This document shows, piece by piece, positions 24,515 through 32,880 of a stretch of 64,000 bases of DNA. Every line of letters begins with the position of its first letter. Positions within the stretch are counted from its first letter, which is position 1. The stretch comes from Streptomyces ardesiacus (GTDB lineage Bacteria > Actinomycetota > Actinomycetes > Streptomycetales > Streptomycetaceae). The notes below the pieces were generated by a model. It saw only the letters and a list, made by a program, of their open reading frames with translations. It had not been told where the DNA came from and did not search any database. The stretch spans positions 682,001-746,000 of the forward strand of contig NZ_BEWC01000008.1 of NCBI RefSeq assembly GCF_003112575.1. Reading direction: 5' to 3'. Position numbers and translations under genes: made by a program.

Positions 24515-25545
24515 GCGGTGCGCACCGCCGGGGGCAGGTCGTCGTCGTCACCGGCGCGACCGGCGGCGTCGGCCGCGCCGCCGCCCGGGCCTTCGGCGCC
24601 CGGGGGGCCGCGGTGGCGCTGCTCGCCCGGGGCGAGTACGCCCTGGAACGGGCGGCCGAGGAGATCCGCGAGGCCGGCGGGCGGGCGCTGCCCCTGGTCG
24701 TGGACGTCGCCGACGCGGAGGCCGTGGACGCGGCGGCCGGCCGGGTCGAGGAGGAGCTCGGCCCCATCGACGTATGGGTGAACGCGGCCTTCTCCACCGT
24801 CTTCGCCCCCGTGCCCGAGATCCGGCCCGAGGAGCTGCGGCGGGCCACCGAGGTGACCTACTTCGGCTTCGTGCACGGCACCCAGGCCGCCCTGCGGCGC
24901 ATGACGCCGCGCGATCGCGGCACCATCGTCCAGGTGGGATCGGCCCTGGCCGAGCGAAGCGTCCCCCTCCAGGCCGTGTACTGCGGGGCCAAGCACGCCA
25001 TCCAGGGGTTCACCGAGTCGCTGCGCTGCGAGCTGCTGCACGACCGCAGCGGGGTGCGGGTGACCATGGTCCAGATGCCCGGGCTCAACACGCCCCAGTT
25101 CAGCTGGGTCCTCACCCGCCTGCCCCGCCATCCGCGCCCGGTGGCCCCCGTCTACCAGCCCGAGGTGGCCGCCGAGGCCGTGCTGTACGCGGCCGACCAC
25201 CCCGAGCGGCGCATGTACTGGGTCGGCGGCTCCACCGTCGCCACCCTGCTGGGCCAGAAGCTCGCCCCCGGTCTCCTGGACCGCTATCTGGCCCGCACCG
25301 GCTACGACGGGCAGCAGACCGACCGGCCCGTCGACCCGTCACGGCCCGTCAACCTCTGGAGCCCGGCGGACGACACCGCGCCGGACGACTACGGGGCGCA
25401 CGGCGTCTTCGACGACGAGGCCCACCCGCGCAGCGTCCAGTTCTGGATCTCCCGCCGTCGCGGGCCGCTGGCCCTGGCCACCGCCGTGACCGGGGCGGCG
25501 GCCGCGGCCCTCGTCCGCGGCCTGCGGCGGCGCGCCGGCTGCTGA
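24511..25545 (+). CDS. SDR oxidoreductase coupled to the ThDP enzyme
   Basis: A 344-residue short-chain dehydrogenase. The NAD(P) loop is TGATGGVGRAAA, the catalytic Ser is in QVGSALAERS and the Tyr-Lys pair in YCGAKHA. Beyond the about 250-residue core there is a long C-terminal part with an RRRGPLALATAVTGAAAAA hydrophobic stretch that may touch the membrane. The GTG overlaps the previous TGA as GTGA, so the two proteins should be made in equal amounts. The reaction is unknown; a partner oxidation or reduction in the same pathway is inferred. Confidence 0.82.
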   Translation: MSGAHRRGQVVVVTGATGGVGRAAARAFGARGAAVALLARGEYALERAAEEIREAGGRALPLVVDVADAEAVDAAAGRVEEELGPIDVWVNAAFSTVFAPVPEIRPEELRRATEVTYFGFVHGTQAALRRMTPRDRGTIVQVGSALAERSVPLQAVYCGAKHAIQGFTESLRCELLHDRSGVRVTMVQMPGLNTPQFSWVLTRLPRHPRPVAPVYQPEVAAEAVLYAADHPERRMYWVGGSTVATLLGQKLAPGLLDRYLARTGYDGQQTDRPVDPSRPVNLWSPADDTAPDDYGAHGVFDDEAHPRSVQFWISRRRGPLALATAVTGAAAAALVRGLRRRAGC

Positions 25546-25560
25546 CCGGCCAGGTCCCCG

Positions 25561-26364
25561 TCAGTCCGGCCGGCGGTCGATGTTCCGCGCCCACCAGTGG
25601 TGTTCGCAGAACCAGTGCCCGACCATCGCGCCGCCGAAGACGACGAACCCGACGCCGATCAGCCAGGACTCCACCACCAGCACGATGCCGACCGCGCCGT
25701 AGCTGAACGCGTTGTCGAGGATCAGCGGAGTGAAGAAGAGGTAGGAGAAGCCGCGCAGCCCGACCAGGCCCACCACCGTGGCGACGGCGCCGGGCAGCAG
25801 GTCGCGCCAGCGGACCTGGCCGCCCAGCAGGAAGTGCTGGCCCCACCAGAAGAAGAGCATGCCGCTGGCGGTCGACAGGGCGATCCGCGCGCCGCCGTGC
25901 AGGGCGGCGCGCGTCTGCACCTCCTGGTAGAGGTAGGCGGTCAGCAGGATCACCCAGGTCATCTGGCGCCAGATGCGGTGCCACGGGCCGGCCGGCAGCT
26001 CCCAGATGCGTTCGTAGCCGTTCTGGACGCTCGCCGCGAAGGACACGCCGAACACGCCGAGCAGGATGCCGCCCCACACGCTGGTGGTGCCGACCACCTT
26101 GGTCGGCGGGCTGATGATGTCGGTCAGTACGCGGGCCGACCGCCCGGACAGTCCCATCCCGTCGGCCAGCCAGGAGGCGAAGCCCCCGCGGCCCAGCGGA
26201 TCGGCCGCGGCCACCACGATCAGCAGCGGTGCCAGCGTGACCAGGGCGAGCGTGGCGAACCCCATGGCCCGGTGCATCAGCTCCAGGTCCCGGCCGCGCC
26301 GGACCAGGGAGGACGCGGCCAACCAGTCCCACGCACGGTGGAACGGCCGCCACAACCGGTTCAC
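25561..26364 (-). CDS. YihY/BrkB-family membrane protein
   Basis: A 267-residue integral membrane protein with about six helices, matching the YihY/virulence factor BrkB family (once mislabelled RNase BN). The typical SVWGGILLGVFGVSFAASVQ and NAFSYGAVGIVLVVESWLIG helices are present. The function of the family is unsettled. The GTG is preceded by GAGGAG at a normal distance, which favours it over the upstream ATG that would add 24 residues. Convergent with the SDR gene, with 15 bases between the stops. Confidence 0.78.
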   Translation of the reverse strand: MNRLWRPFHRAWDWLAASSLVRRGRDLELMHRAMGFATLALVTLAPLLIVVAAADPLGRGGFASWLADGMGLSGRSARVLTDIISPPTKVVGTTSVWGGILLGVFGVSFAASVQNGYERIWELPAGPWHRIWRQMTWVILLTAYLYQEVQTRAALHGGARIALSTASGMLFFWWGQHFLLGGQVRWRDLLPGAVATVVGLVGLRGFSYLFFTPLILDNAFSYGAVGIVLVVESWLIGVGFVVFGGAMVGHWFCEHHWWARNIDRRPD

Positions 26365-26484
26365 GGGGGCTCCTCGGGGCTCCGCGGGCGTCCTGTCGAC
26401 GGCTCGCGACGGGGAACTGGGTGACCCGGCCGGCACCCGGACAAACGTCGGTGCACCCGGACGGAGTCCGGCCGCGGCCCCGGC

Positions 26485-26889
26485 TCAGGGATCGGTGCGC
26501 TGCTGGGCCTCCCGCATGCGCTCGTTGTGCCAGGCGATGGCGGCCCGTATCTGGGGCTCCTGGAGGCCCGTGCGGCAGCCGAGCTGGTCCATGGTCAGGG
26601 CCGGCGGGCCGGTGGTCAGGGCCCGGGTCAGCTTGGCCGCCCACAGCTCCTCGTCCACGAACGGCCGGTCGGCGTAGCCCGCCTTGATCTCGTCGAAGTG
26701 CTCGTCCGAGCACGTGGTGATGAGCCGGAGCCCGTCGAACCACTCGTTGGTGGCGTGCACCGCGGAGGAGTCCGGCACGTAGCCGCTCACGGACTCGTCC
26801 TCGGGGAAGACCCTGGCGCACAGGTCGCACAGCTCCATGGGGACCGGCTTGGCGGTCCGGCGGCCCTTTCTGCCCTTGCGCTTCCACAT
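26485..26889 (-). CDS. Small hypothetical protein with a Cys-x2-Cys site
   Basis: A 134-residue cytosolic protein I cannot assign. After a very basic start (WKRKGRKGRRTAK) it has CDLCARVFPED and later TTCSDEH, so a Cys/His metal site, perhaps zinc, is plausible. The C-terminal third, DQLGCRTGLQEPQIRAAIAW, reads like a helix-turn-helix-type helical region. The ATG has GGGAG five bases upstream; a longer reading exists but lacks a ribosome site. It lies between a BrkB-type gene and a GAF-ANTAR gene in the same direction, with no overlap. Confidence 0.6.
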   Translation of the reverse strand: MWKRKGRKGRRTAKPVPMELCDLCARVFPEDESVSGYVPDSSAVHATNEWFDGLRLITTCSDEHFDEIKAGYADRPFVDEELWAAKLTRALTTGPPALTMDQLGCRTGLQEPQIRAAIAWHNERMREAQQRTDP

Positions 26890-26969
26890 GGCGACTCCCG
26901 GGGAATCGGTGTCCGGAATGCCGGAGTTACCCGCGGAGCGGGGAGCAAACGCCCCGCCGCGACACTCCT

Positions 26970-27674
26970 TCACCGCGTCTGCCGGGGCAGGCCGCCCTGT
27001 TCGCAGACCCGTGCCGCCACGTCCCGCAGTTTGACGTTGTTGTCCTGCGAGTACCGGCGCAGGGCCGCGAAGGCCTGGTCCTCGGTGAGGCGGTGCCTGC
27101 CCATGAGGATGCCCATGGCCTCCCCGATGGTGTGCCGGGTGCCGATGGCCTCCTGCAGCTGGGCGTGCGTGCGGGCGCTGGAGAAGGCGACCGCGGCGTG
27201 GGAGGCCAGCAGCCAGCCGGCCGTCTCGTCGGCCGCGGTGAAGGCGCCGGGCCGGTAGGAGTAGAGGTTCAGGGCGCCGAGGTCCTCGTCCTCCGTGAAC
27301 AGCAGGAATCCCATCATGCTGCCGAGGTTCAGCTTGCGCGCCTCGGGGACGTACTTGGGCCAGCGCCGCGCCTCCCGGGTGAAGTCGGCGATCCGGAACT
27401 GCCGCTCTCCCGTGGAGCTGCGCGCGGCGTCGAAGCAGGGGCCCTCCCCGACGCGTCCCTGCAGTGCGTCGCTGTCGACGACGACCTGCTCGGTGGGGGC
27501 CAGTGACTGCACGTGCTTGCCGCGCAGGATGAGGATGCCCGCGGCGTCGCAGTCCGCCACCAGTTCCGTGGCCGAGGCGGTGATCCGTTCGAGGGTGTCG
27601 TTCAGCGATTCCTGGGCCAGCAGGTCACGGGCCAACGAGGCCATCTGCTCGGCGAACCCGCGCCAGTCGTCCAT
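26970..27674 (-). CDS. GAF-ANTAR transcription antitermination regulator
   Basis: A 234-residue two-domain regulator. A GAF sensory domain (about residues 20-160, with GEGPCFDAARSS where ligand contacts lie in relatives) is followed by an ANTAR RNA-binding domain (175-230: RHTIGEAMGILMGRHRLTEDQAF, with the conserved Ala and aromatic positions). ANTAR proteins bind paired hexaloop hairpins in leader RNAs and prevent termination. No kinase or target leader is obvious beside it. AGGGAGGAA precedes the ATG by five bases, excluding the longer reading. Confidence 0.88.
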   Translation of the reverse strand: MDDWRGFAEQMASLARDLLAQESLNDTLERITASATELVADCDAAGILILRGKHVQSLAPTEQVVVDSDALQGRVGEGPCFDAARSSTGERQFRIADFTREARRWPKYVPEARKLNLGSMMGFLLFTEDEDLGALNLYSYRPGAFTAADETAGWLLASHAAVAFSSARTHAQLQEAIGTRHTIGEAMGILMGRHRLTEDQAFAALRRYSQDNNVKLRDVAARVCEQGGLPRQTR

Positions 27675-27761
27675 GCCGATTCCTCCCTCGCTGTTCTTGA
27701 AGGTGTGCCCCGAGACCGCGGGACGCAACTGGGAGGGGCCGGCGCGGCCAATCTTGTTTCA

Positions 27762-27781
27762 TGCTACATCTAAATGCATCA
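27762..27781. promoter_or_regulatory. Imperfect dyad at the marR start, autoregulation candidate
   Basis: TGCTACAT-CTAA-ATGCATCA, arms matching at six of eight positions, in an AT-rich island that includes the start codon. Placement suits MarR self-repression of this two-gene operon. Confidence 0.35.
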
Positions 27782-28241
27782 TGCGCTTATGGAAAAGCCG
27801 CCAAAGGGCCCGGACGACCTGATCGTCGCCGTGGAGCAGATGATCCGGTACGTGCGGCACAGCGCCCGGACCGGAGGCCTGAGCACCGCCGCCTCCTCGA
27901 CGCTGGCCAGGCTGGACCGTGAGGGCCCGCAGCGCCTGACCGAGCTGGCCAGGGCGGAAGGCGTCTCGCAGCCGAACATGACCCAGCTCGTCACGCGCCT
28001 GGAGCGCGCGGGCCTGGCCAGGCGTACCGCCGACGCGAGCGACGGCCGCGGTGTGCTCGTGGCGGTGACGTCCGCCGGCCTCGACGTGCTGGCCCGGCGC
28101 CGCGCCGAGCGGGCCGCGGCCCTGCGGCTGCTCATGGAGGACATGACCGGTCCGGAGCGGCAGGCCACCACCACGGCGCTCCTCGCCCTGGCCCGGGTCA
28201 TCCACAACCGTCAGGAATCCTCGGAGGAAGACCGCGCATGA
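27774..28241 (+). CDS. MarR-family regulator coupled to the MFS-USP gene
   Basis: A 155-residue winged-helix regulator: RLTELARAEGVSQPNMTQLV is the HTH, and ADASDGRGVLVAVTSAG the wing with the conserved DxRxxxV-like pattern. There is no ribosome site before either ATG (27774 or 27789), so leaderless translation is possible. The stop overlaps the next ATG by four bases, so regulator and transporter are co-translated. It probably senses a compound exported by the transporter. Confidence 0.88.
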   Translation: MHHALMEKPPKGPDDLIVAVEQMIRYVRHSARTGGLSTAASSTLARLDREGPQRLTELARAEGVSQPNMTQLVTRLERAGLARRTADASDGRGVLVAVTSAGLDVLARRRAERAAALRLLMEDMTGPERQATTTALLALARVIHNRQESSEEDRA

Positions 28242-29959
28242 GTGCACCACGTGGAAAGACCACCAGTCCGTTCCGGCAGCCGGGCGCCGTCTGGGCGGTC
28301 GCCTTCGCCTGTGTCATCTCGTTCATGGGCATCGGCCTGGTCGACCCGATCCTGCCGGCGCTCGCCGAGAGCCTCGACGCCACCCCCAGCCAGGTCTCCC
28401 TGCTGTTCAGCAGCTACCTGATCGTCACCGCCGTCGCCATGCTCTTCGTCGGCTGGGTCTCCAGCCGCATCGGCGCCAAGCGCACCCTGGTCACCGGCCT
28501 CGCCGTCATCGTCGTCTTCGCGGCCCTGGCCGGCGCCACCGACTCCATCGACGGCATCGTCGGCTTCCGCGCCGGCTGGGGACTGGGCAACGCCCTGTTC
28601 ATCGCCACCTCGCTCGCGGTCATCGTGGCCTCCGCCAGCGGCGGCTTCAGCGGCGCGATCATCCTCTACGAGACCGCGCTGGGCCTCGGCATCGCCGTCG
28701 GCCCCCTGCTCGGCGGCGAACTGGGCGGCATCAGCTGGCGCGGCCCCTTCTTCGGCGTCGCCGCCCTGATGGCCGTCGCGCTGATCGCCACCCTCGCCTT
28801 CGTCCCCGACCTGCCGAAGCCCAAGCGGGTCACCTCACCCCTGGCCCCGCTGAGGGCACTGCGCCATCGCGGACTGCTCACCATGGGCATCATGGCCCTG
28901 CTGTACAACTGGGGCTTCTTCACCATGCTCGGGTACGCCCCGTACCCCATGGAGCTGAACGCCCACGAACTCGGCCTGGTCTTCACCGCCTGGGGCCTGC
29001 TGGTCGCCGCCTTCAGCGTCTTCTTCGCCCCGCGCCTCCAGGCCCGCTACGGCACCGCGCCCGTCCTCTACGCCAACCTGCTCGGCCTCGCCGTCGTCAT
29101 GGCCGTCATAGCCGCCGGGGTCGGCGACCCCACCACCGTGATCGTCGCGGTCGTCGTCAGCGGCGCCTTCATCGGCATCAACAACACCCTCACCACCCAG
29201 GCCGTCATGCTCGTCTCCCCGGTCGAGCGCCCGGTGGCCTCCTCCGCGTACGGCTTCCTGCGCTTCATCGGCGGCGGCCTCGCGCCCTACGTCGCCGGAA
29301 AGCTCGCCGACGCCACCGACCTGAGCGTCCCCTTCTACCTCGGTGCCGGCACCTTCCTCCTCGCCGTGCCCGTCCTGGCCTGCGGCCACCGGCTGCTGGC
29401 CCGGGCCGAGACCGCCTCCGGCGAGGGCGAGTCCGTGGCGCCCACGCTGACCCCGGTCGGTTCCCCGGCCGCGACCGACGCGCCGCCCGTGGTCGTGGCC
29501 GTGGGCGCCCACCGCGAGGCGGCCGCCGTCGTGGACGCCGCGGCCCGGCTCGCCCGCGACACCGGCAGCCCGCTCGAGGTCGTCCACGTACGGCAGACCG
29601 CCGTCGTCGAGGAACAGGCCGCCGACACCGAGAGCGACGCGGAGGCGAAGGCCGCCGTCACCGCGCACCTCGACCGGCTCGGCGGCCTCGGTGTCGCCGC
29701 CACGGGCCAGATCCTCACCGGCGTCGGCGACCACGCCGCCGCGGGCCGCGCCCTGGCCCGGCACGCCGCCGAGGCGGGGGCCCGCACCATCGCGGTCGGC
29801 CGTTCCCCGCGCGGCCCGCTGGCCCAGTTCGCCGACGGCAGCTTCACCAGCGCCCTCACCCACGCCGCCGCCTGCACCGTCGTCCTCGTCGACCCCGACG
29901 CGGAACCCCGCCCGCTGACCGCGCGGACGCTCCCGGAGCTGCGCGGCCGGGCGCGGTGA
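28238..29959 (+). CDS. MFS exporter fused to a universal stress protein domain
   Basis: A 573-residue fusion. Residues about 15-390 form a twelve-helix MFS drug/metabolite exporter (MGIGLVDPILPAL in helix 1; GWVSSRIGAKR in loop 2-3; LGIAVGPLLGGELGGISWR in helix 5, the antiporter motif C region). Residues about 420-560 form a UspA fold: VVVAVGAHREAAAVVDAAAR at the start and AVGRSPRGPLAQFADGSF where the ATP-binding GxxGxx-type loop would be. A cytosolic Usp tail may sense nucleotide or stress state and gate export (inference). Coupled to marR by an ATGA overlap. Confidence 0.88.
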   Translation: MSAPRGKTTSPFRQPGAVWAVAFACVISFMGIGLVDPILPALAESLDATPSQVSLLFSSYLIVTAVAMLFVGWVSSRIGAKRTLVTGLAVIVVFAALAGATDSIDGIVGFRAGWGLGNALFIATSLAVIVASASGGFSGAIILYETALGLGIAVGPLLGGELGGISWRGPFFGVAALMAVALIATLAFVPDLPKPKRVTSPLAPLRALRHRGLLTMGIMALLYNWGFFTMLGYAPYPMELNAHELGLVFTAWGLLVAAFSVFFAPRLQARYGTAPVLYANLLGLAVVMAVIAAGVGDPTTVIVAVVVSGAFIGINNTLTTQAVMLVSPVERPVASSAYGFLRFIGGGLAPYVAGKLADATDLSVPFYLGAGTFLLAVPVLACGHRLLARAETASGEGESVAPTLTPVGSPAATDAPPVVVAVGAHREAAAVVDAAARLARDTGSPLEVVHVRQTAVVEEQAADTESDAEAKAAVTAHLDRLGGLGVAATGQILTGVGDHAAAGRALARHAAEAGARTIAVGRSPRGPLAQFADGSFTSALTHAAACTVVLVDPDAEPRPLTARTLPELRGRAR

Positions 29960-29970
29960 ACGCCCGCTGA

Positions 29971-30414
29971 TCAGGCGCCGTCGCCGCCGAGCGGCCTCCT
30001 GAGCCGGTCGGCGGCCTCCGGCGGCTGGATGCGCATGCCGGGACGGCGGCGGTGCACGGTCAGGTACGTCACCCCGTCCGGCCCGGCGAGCACGGCCCGG
30101 GTCGAGCCGTGCGGCAGCCAGGTCAGCACTCCCGCGCGCAGGGGGTGCCCGCCGTCGGCCGAGTCGAGGCGGGCCTCGCCGTCGAGGACGAGGAGCAGGA
30201 CGTCGAGGTCGGGCTCGGTGTGCGGGTCCACCCGGCCTCCGGCGGGGAGGCGGACGACGTTCGCGTCGAGCTGCCGGCCCGGTTCCGCCAGCTTCCACAG
30301 CGCGCCGGCCGGCGCGTCGCCGCCGAGGGACACGAGCTGCGCCGTGTCGGCCAGCAGCCGGGGGAGGGGGGAGTGCGCCGCCGTACCGGAGGAGCCGCTG
30401 TCTTCCACTGCCAT
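29971..30414 (-). CDS. Cupin-domain protein divergent from nsrR
   Basis: A 147-residue single beta-barrel cupin: LPAGGRVDPHTEPDLDVLLLV holds the first metal motif (His and acidic residue), and GVLTWLPHGSTRAVLAG the second. Such proteins buffer or sense small metabolites, or bind a metal. The ATG lacks a strong ribosome site. It is transcribed away from nsrR; the 150-base shared region contains the NsrR-type site, so NO control is possible but the distance is on the nsrR side. Convergent with the MFS-USP gene, 11 bases between stops. Confidence 0.68.
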   Translation of the reverse strand: MAVEDSGSSGTAAHSPLPRLLADTAQLVSLGGDAPAGALWKLAEPGRQLDANVVRLPAGGRVDPHTEPDLDVLLLVLDGEARLDSADGGHPLRAGVLTWLPHGSTRAVLAGPDGVTYLTVHRRRPGMRIQPPEAADRLRRPLGGDGA

Positions 30415-30526
30415 CGGGTGCCGCCCGTTCCGTGTGCTCAACCCTGCCTGTGCGCCGCCCTCTTGAGCGGTGTGCCCGGGGGCGGTCCGGCCAGTGACGT
30501 ACTGCACAGGCCGCGTACTCCGGGTA

Positions 30527-30550
30527 AAGACGAATCTAGCATGCGTATTT
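30527..30550. promoter_or_regulatory. NsrR-type site in front of nsrR
   Basis: An AT-rich island with AAGACGAAT on the left and the partial complement ATGCGTATTT on the right, spaced as in the site in front of hmpA. It ends 14 bases from the nsrR GTG, suiting autoregulation. Confidence 0.7.
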
Positions 30551-30564
30551 GGTAGCTTTCTGGC

Positions 30565-31011
30565 GTGCGGCTGACGAAGTTCACCGACCTGGCGCTGCGT
30601 TCCGTCATGCGCCTGGCGGTCGTGGGAGACGGTGACGAACCGATGGCCACCCGAGAGGTGGCCGAGGTCGTCGGCGTGCCGTACACGCACGCCGCGAAGG
30701 CCATCACCCGCCTGCAGCACCTCGGTGTGGTGGAGGCGCGGCGCGGCCGCGGCGGGGGGCTGACGCTGACCGGCCTGGGGCGGCGCGCCTCGGTGGGCTG
30801 GCTGGTGCGGGAGCTCGAGGGCGACGCCGAGGTGGTCGACTGCGAGGGCGACAACCCGTGCCCGCTGAGGGGGGCCTGCCGGCTGCGCGGTGCGCTCCGC
30901 GACGCCCAGGAGGCGTTCTATGCCGCGCTCGACCCGCTGACCGTGACCGACCTGGTGGCCTCGCCGACCGGCCCGGTCCTGATCGGGCTCACGGAGCGCC
31001 CTCCGGGGTGA
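30565..31011 (+). CDS. nsrR: NsrR, Rrf2-family nitric oxide sensor
   Basis: A 148-residue Rrf2 repressor that senses NO with an iron-sulphur cluster and controls hmpA. The N-terminal winged helix (TREVAEVVGVPYTHAAKAIT) is followed by the cluster loop Cys93-x5-Cys99-x5-Cys105 (DCEGDNPCPLRGACR); Asp8 in FTDLA corresponds to the fourth ligand described for the S. coelicolor protein. The GTG starts 14 bases after an NsrR-type site. It sits immediately upstream of, and in line with, the flavohaemoglobin gene, the arrangement known from S. coelicolor. Confidence 0.93.
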   Translation: MRLTKFTDLALRSVMRLAVVGDGDEPMATREVAEVVGVPYTHAAKAITRLQHLGVVEARRGRGGGLTLTGLGRRASVGWLVRELEGDAEVVDCEGDNPCPLRGACRLRGALRDAQEAFYAALDPLTVTDLVASPTGPVLIGLTERPPG

Positions 31012-31049
31012 CGGACGGCGGTCCGCGAGGCCGCCGAGTCGTGACCCAA

Positions 31050-31072
31050 AACACGAATCTGATCTACCAATT
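31050..31072 (+). promoter_or_regulatory. NsrR operator of hmpA
   Basis: AACACGAAT followed after seven bases by TACCAATT, closely matching the site described in front of S. coelicolor hmpA1. It ends just before the AAGGAG ribosome site, so bound NsrR would block transcription until NO destroys its cluster. Confidence 0.85.
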
Positions 31073-31083
31073 AAGGAGTCGCT

Positions 31084-32280
31084 GTGCTCTCCGAACAGTC
31101 CGTTCCCGTGGTCCGAGCCACTCTCCCCGCCGTCGGGGCGGCCATCGGTGACATCGCCGACGTGTTCTACCGCAGGCTCTTCGAGGCCCACCCCGACCTG
31201 CTGCGGAACCTGTTCAACCGCGGGAACCAGGCCAACGGCGAGCAGCAGCGGGCCCTGGCCGGCTCCATCGCCGCGTTCGCCGGCATGCTCCTGGAGAACC
31301 CGGACGAGCGCGCCGACGTGATGCTCTCGCGCATCTCGCACAAGCACGCCTCGCTCGGCATCACCCCCGAGCAGTACACGGTCGTCCACGAGAACATCAT
31401 GGCCGCCATCGTCGAGGTGCTCGGCGACGCCGTCACCCCCGAGGTCGCCCGCGCCTGGGACGAGGTCTACTGGCTCATGGCCAACGCCCTCATCGCCCTC
31501 GAGGCGCGGCTCTACGAGCAGACGGGCGTCGAGGCCGGGGACGTCTGGCGGTCCATGGAGATAGCCGACCGGGTGGAGGAGAGCGCCGACGCGGTCTCCT
31601 TCGTCCTGCGCCCGGCCGACGACCGCGCCCCGGCACCCTTCCGTCCGGGCCAGTACGTCAGCGTCCAGGTCGAACTGCCCGACGGCGCCCGGCAGATCCG
31701 CCAGTACAGCCTCTCCGCCGCGCCCGGCCGGCCCGACTGGCGCATCACCGTCAAGCGCGTCCAGGGCGACGGACAGCCCGACGGCGAGGTCTCGAACTGG
31801 CTGCACGCCAACGCCCGCAAGGGCGACGTGCTGACGGTGTCCGCGCCCTTCGGCGACCTGGGCCTGGCCGAGCACGACGGCCCGCTGCTGCTGGCCTCCG
31901 CCGGCATCGGCGTCACGCCCATGCTGGCGATGCTCGACCACCTGGCCGCCGCGGGCTCCGCCCGCCCGGTGACCGTCGTGCACGCCGACCGCACCCCCGA
32001 CACCCACGCCCACCGGCAGGAGCAGCTCGACCTGGTGCGCGCGCTGCCCGACGCCCGGCTCCACCTGTGGTACGAGGAGCCCGGCGAGCAGGCGCCGGAG
32101 GCGTCCGCCGGCCGTGCCGACCTCACCGGCCTCGACCTGCCCGAGGGCCTCACGGTCTACCTGTGCGGGCCGGTGCCCTTCATGCGCGCGGTCCGGGGCG
32201 ACCTGCTGCGGCGCGGGGTGCCCGCCGAGGCCGTCCACTACGAGGTCTTCGGCCCCGACCTCTGGCTCGGGCAGCAGTAG
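31084..32280 (+). CDS. hmpA: Flavohaemoglobin, NO dioxygenase
   Basis: A 398-residue cytosolic enzyme that converts NO and O2 to nitrate using NAD(P)H. The globin domain (1-135) has proximal haem His88 in SHKHASLGI and the Glu/Tyr partners expected near it; the FAD domain carries RQYSLSA, and the NAD domain LLLASAGIGVTPMLAML and a final VFGPDLW. Full length for the family (about 400). The GTG has AAGGAG five bases upstream. Regulated by NsrR through the adjacent site. No truncation or missing residue seen. Confidence 0.95.
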   Translation: MLSEQSVPVVRATLPAVGAAIGDIADVFYRRLFEAHPDLLRNLFNRGNQANGEQQRALAGSIAAFAGMLLENPDERADVMLSRISHKHASLGITPEQYTVVHENIMAAIVEVLGDAVTPEVARAWDEVYWLMANALIALEARLYEQTGVEAGDVWRSMEIADRVEESADAVSFVLRPADDRAPAPFRPGQYVSVQVELPDGARQIRQYSLSAAPGRPDWRITVKRVQGDGQPDGEVSNWLHANARKGDVLTVSAPFGDLGLAEHDGPLLLASAGIGVTPMLAMLDHLAAAGSARPVTVVHADRTPDTHAHRQEQLDLVRALPDARLHLWYEEPGEQAPEASAGRADLTGLDLPEGLTVYLCGPVPFMRAVRGDLLRRGVPAEAVHYEVFGPDLWLGQQ

Positions 32281-32302
32281 GAGCACCGGCAGCGGCGGCC
32301 GA

Positions 32303-32335
32303 CGGCGGCCGGGTGCGGGGGAGGCCCGGCCGCCG
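32303..32335. terminator. Bidirectional hairpin between hmpA and the STAS-like gene
   Basis: Perfect 11-base arms (CGGCGGCCGGG) with an 11-base loop, placed between two convergent stops. Confidence 0.55.
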
Positions 32336-32354
32336 CGGAACCGCGGTGCGGGCG

Positions 32355-32705
32355 TTAGACCGCCGCGGTGAACGCGGTACTGATCGCGGTGTCGGCGCGG
32401 GCGTGCACCACCAGGCGCGGACCCGCGGAGTCGGCGTTGTCCTCCAGCAGCCGCCGCACCGGCGCGCTGTGGGTCACGACGGACATCAGGACGTCGAGCC
32501 GCCCGCACCACTGATGCGCCCGGAGCACGGCGCTGACCGCGGCAGGGCCGGTGGCCCGCTCGGTCAGGACGATGACGACCGGGGCCGGCCGATGGGCGTC
32601 GACCAGGTTGGTGATCTGCGTGGTCAGCGTGGCCCGCCCGTCGATTCCCGGGTCCCGGTCCACCGTGATGACCAGGACCCCATGCTCCAGGGTGTGGGAC
32701 AGCAT
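32355..32705 (-). CDS. STAS-like small protein
   Basis: A 116-residue protein with the alternating beta-alpha pattern of a STAS (anti-anti-sigma) domain: a first strand LEHGVLVITVDRDPGIDG, and a helix-strand pair PAPVVIVLTERATGPAAVSA. The usual phospho-acceptor DSSG or similar is not obvious, so classification is tentative. GGAGG lies five bases before the ATG. Related ATP-binding anti-sigma-like and PP2C genes occur 14-15 kb away but nothing ties them together here. Confidence 0.5.
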   Translation of the reverse strand: MLSHTLEHGVLVITVDRDPGIDGRATLTTQITNLVDAHRPAPVVIVLTERATGPAAVSAVLRAHQWCGRLDVLMSVVTHSAPVRRLLEDNADSAGPRLVVHARADTAISTAFTAAV

Positions 32706-32880
32706 CGCGGCCTCCGATCCGTCGCCTCGTGGCGAAGTTGTGTTCAGTGAAGGTTCCCGGACCCGGGTCCGCAATGCGCCCCGCGGCCGGCCGGGCGGCC
32801 CGCCGCCGCGGCCCGGGCGGTGAGTACGATCGACCGGTCCGCCTCCGACCTGTGCCGATCGCCCCCGGGAGCCCCCGACC

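Noticed and set aside
32706..32880. Cobalamin riboswitch before cbiZ
   Set aside because: No B12 box or recognisable core pattern in the 175-base gap.
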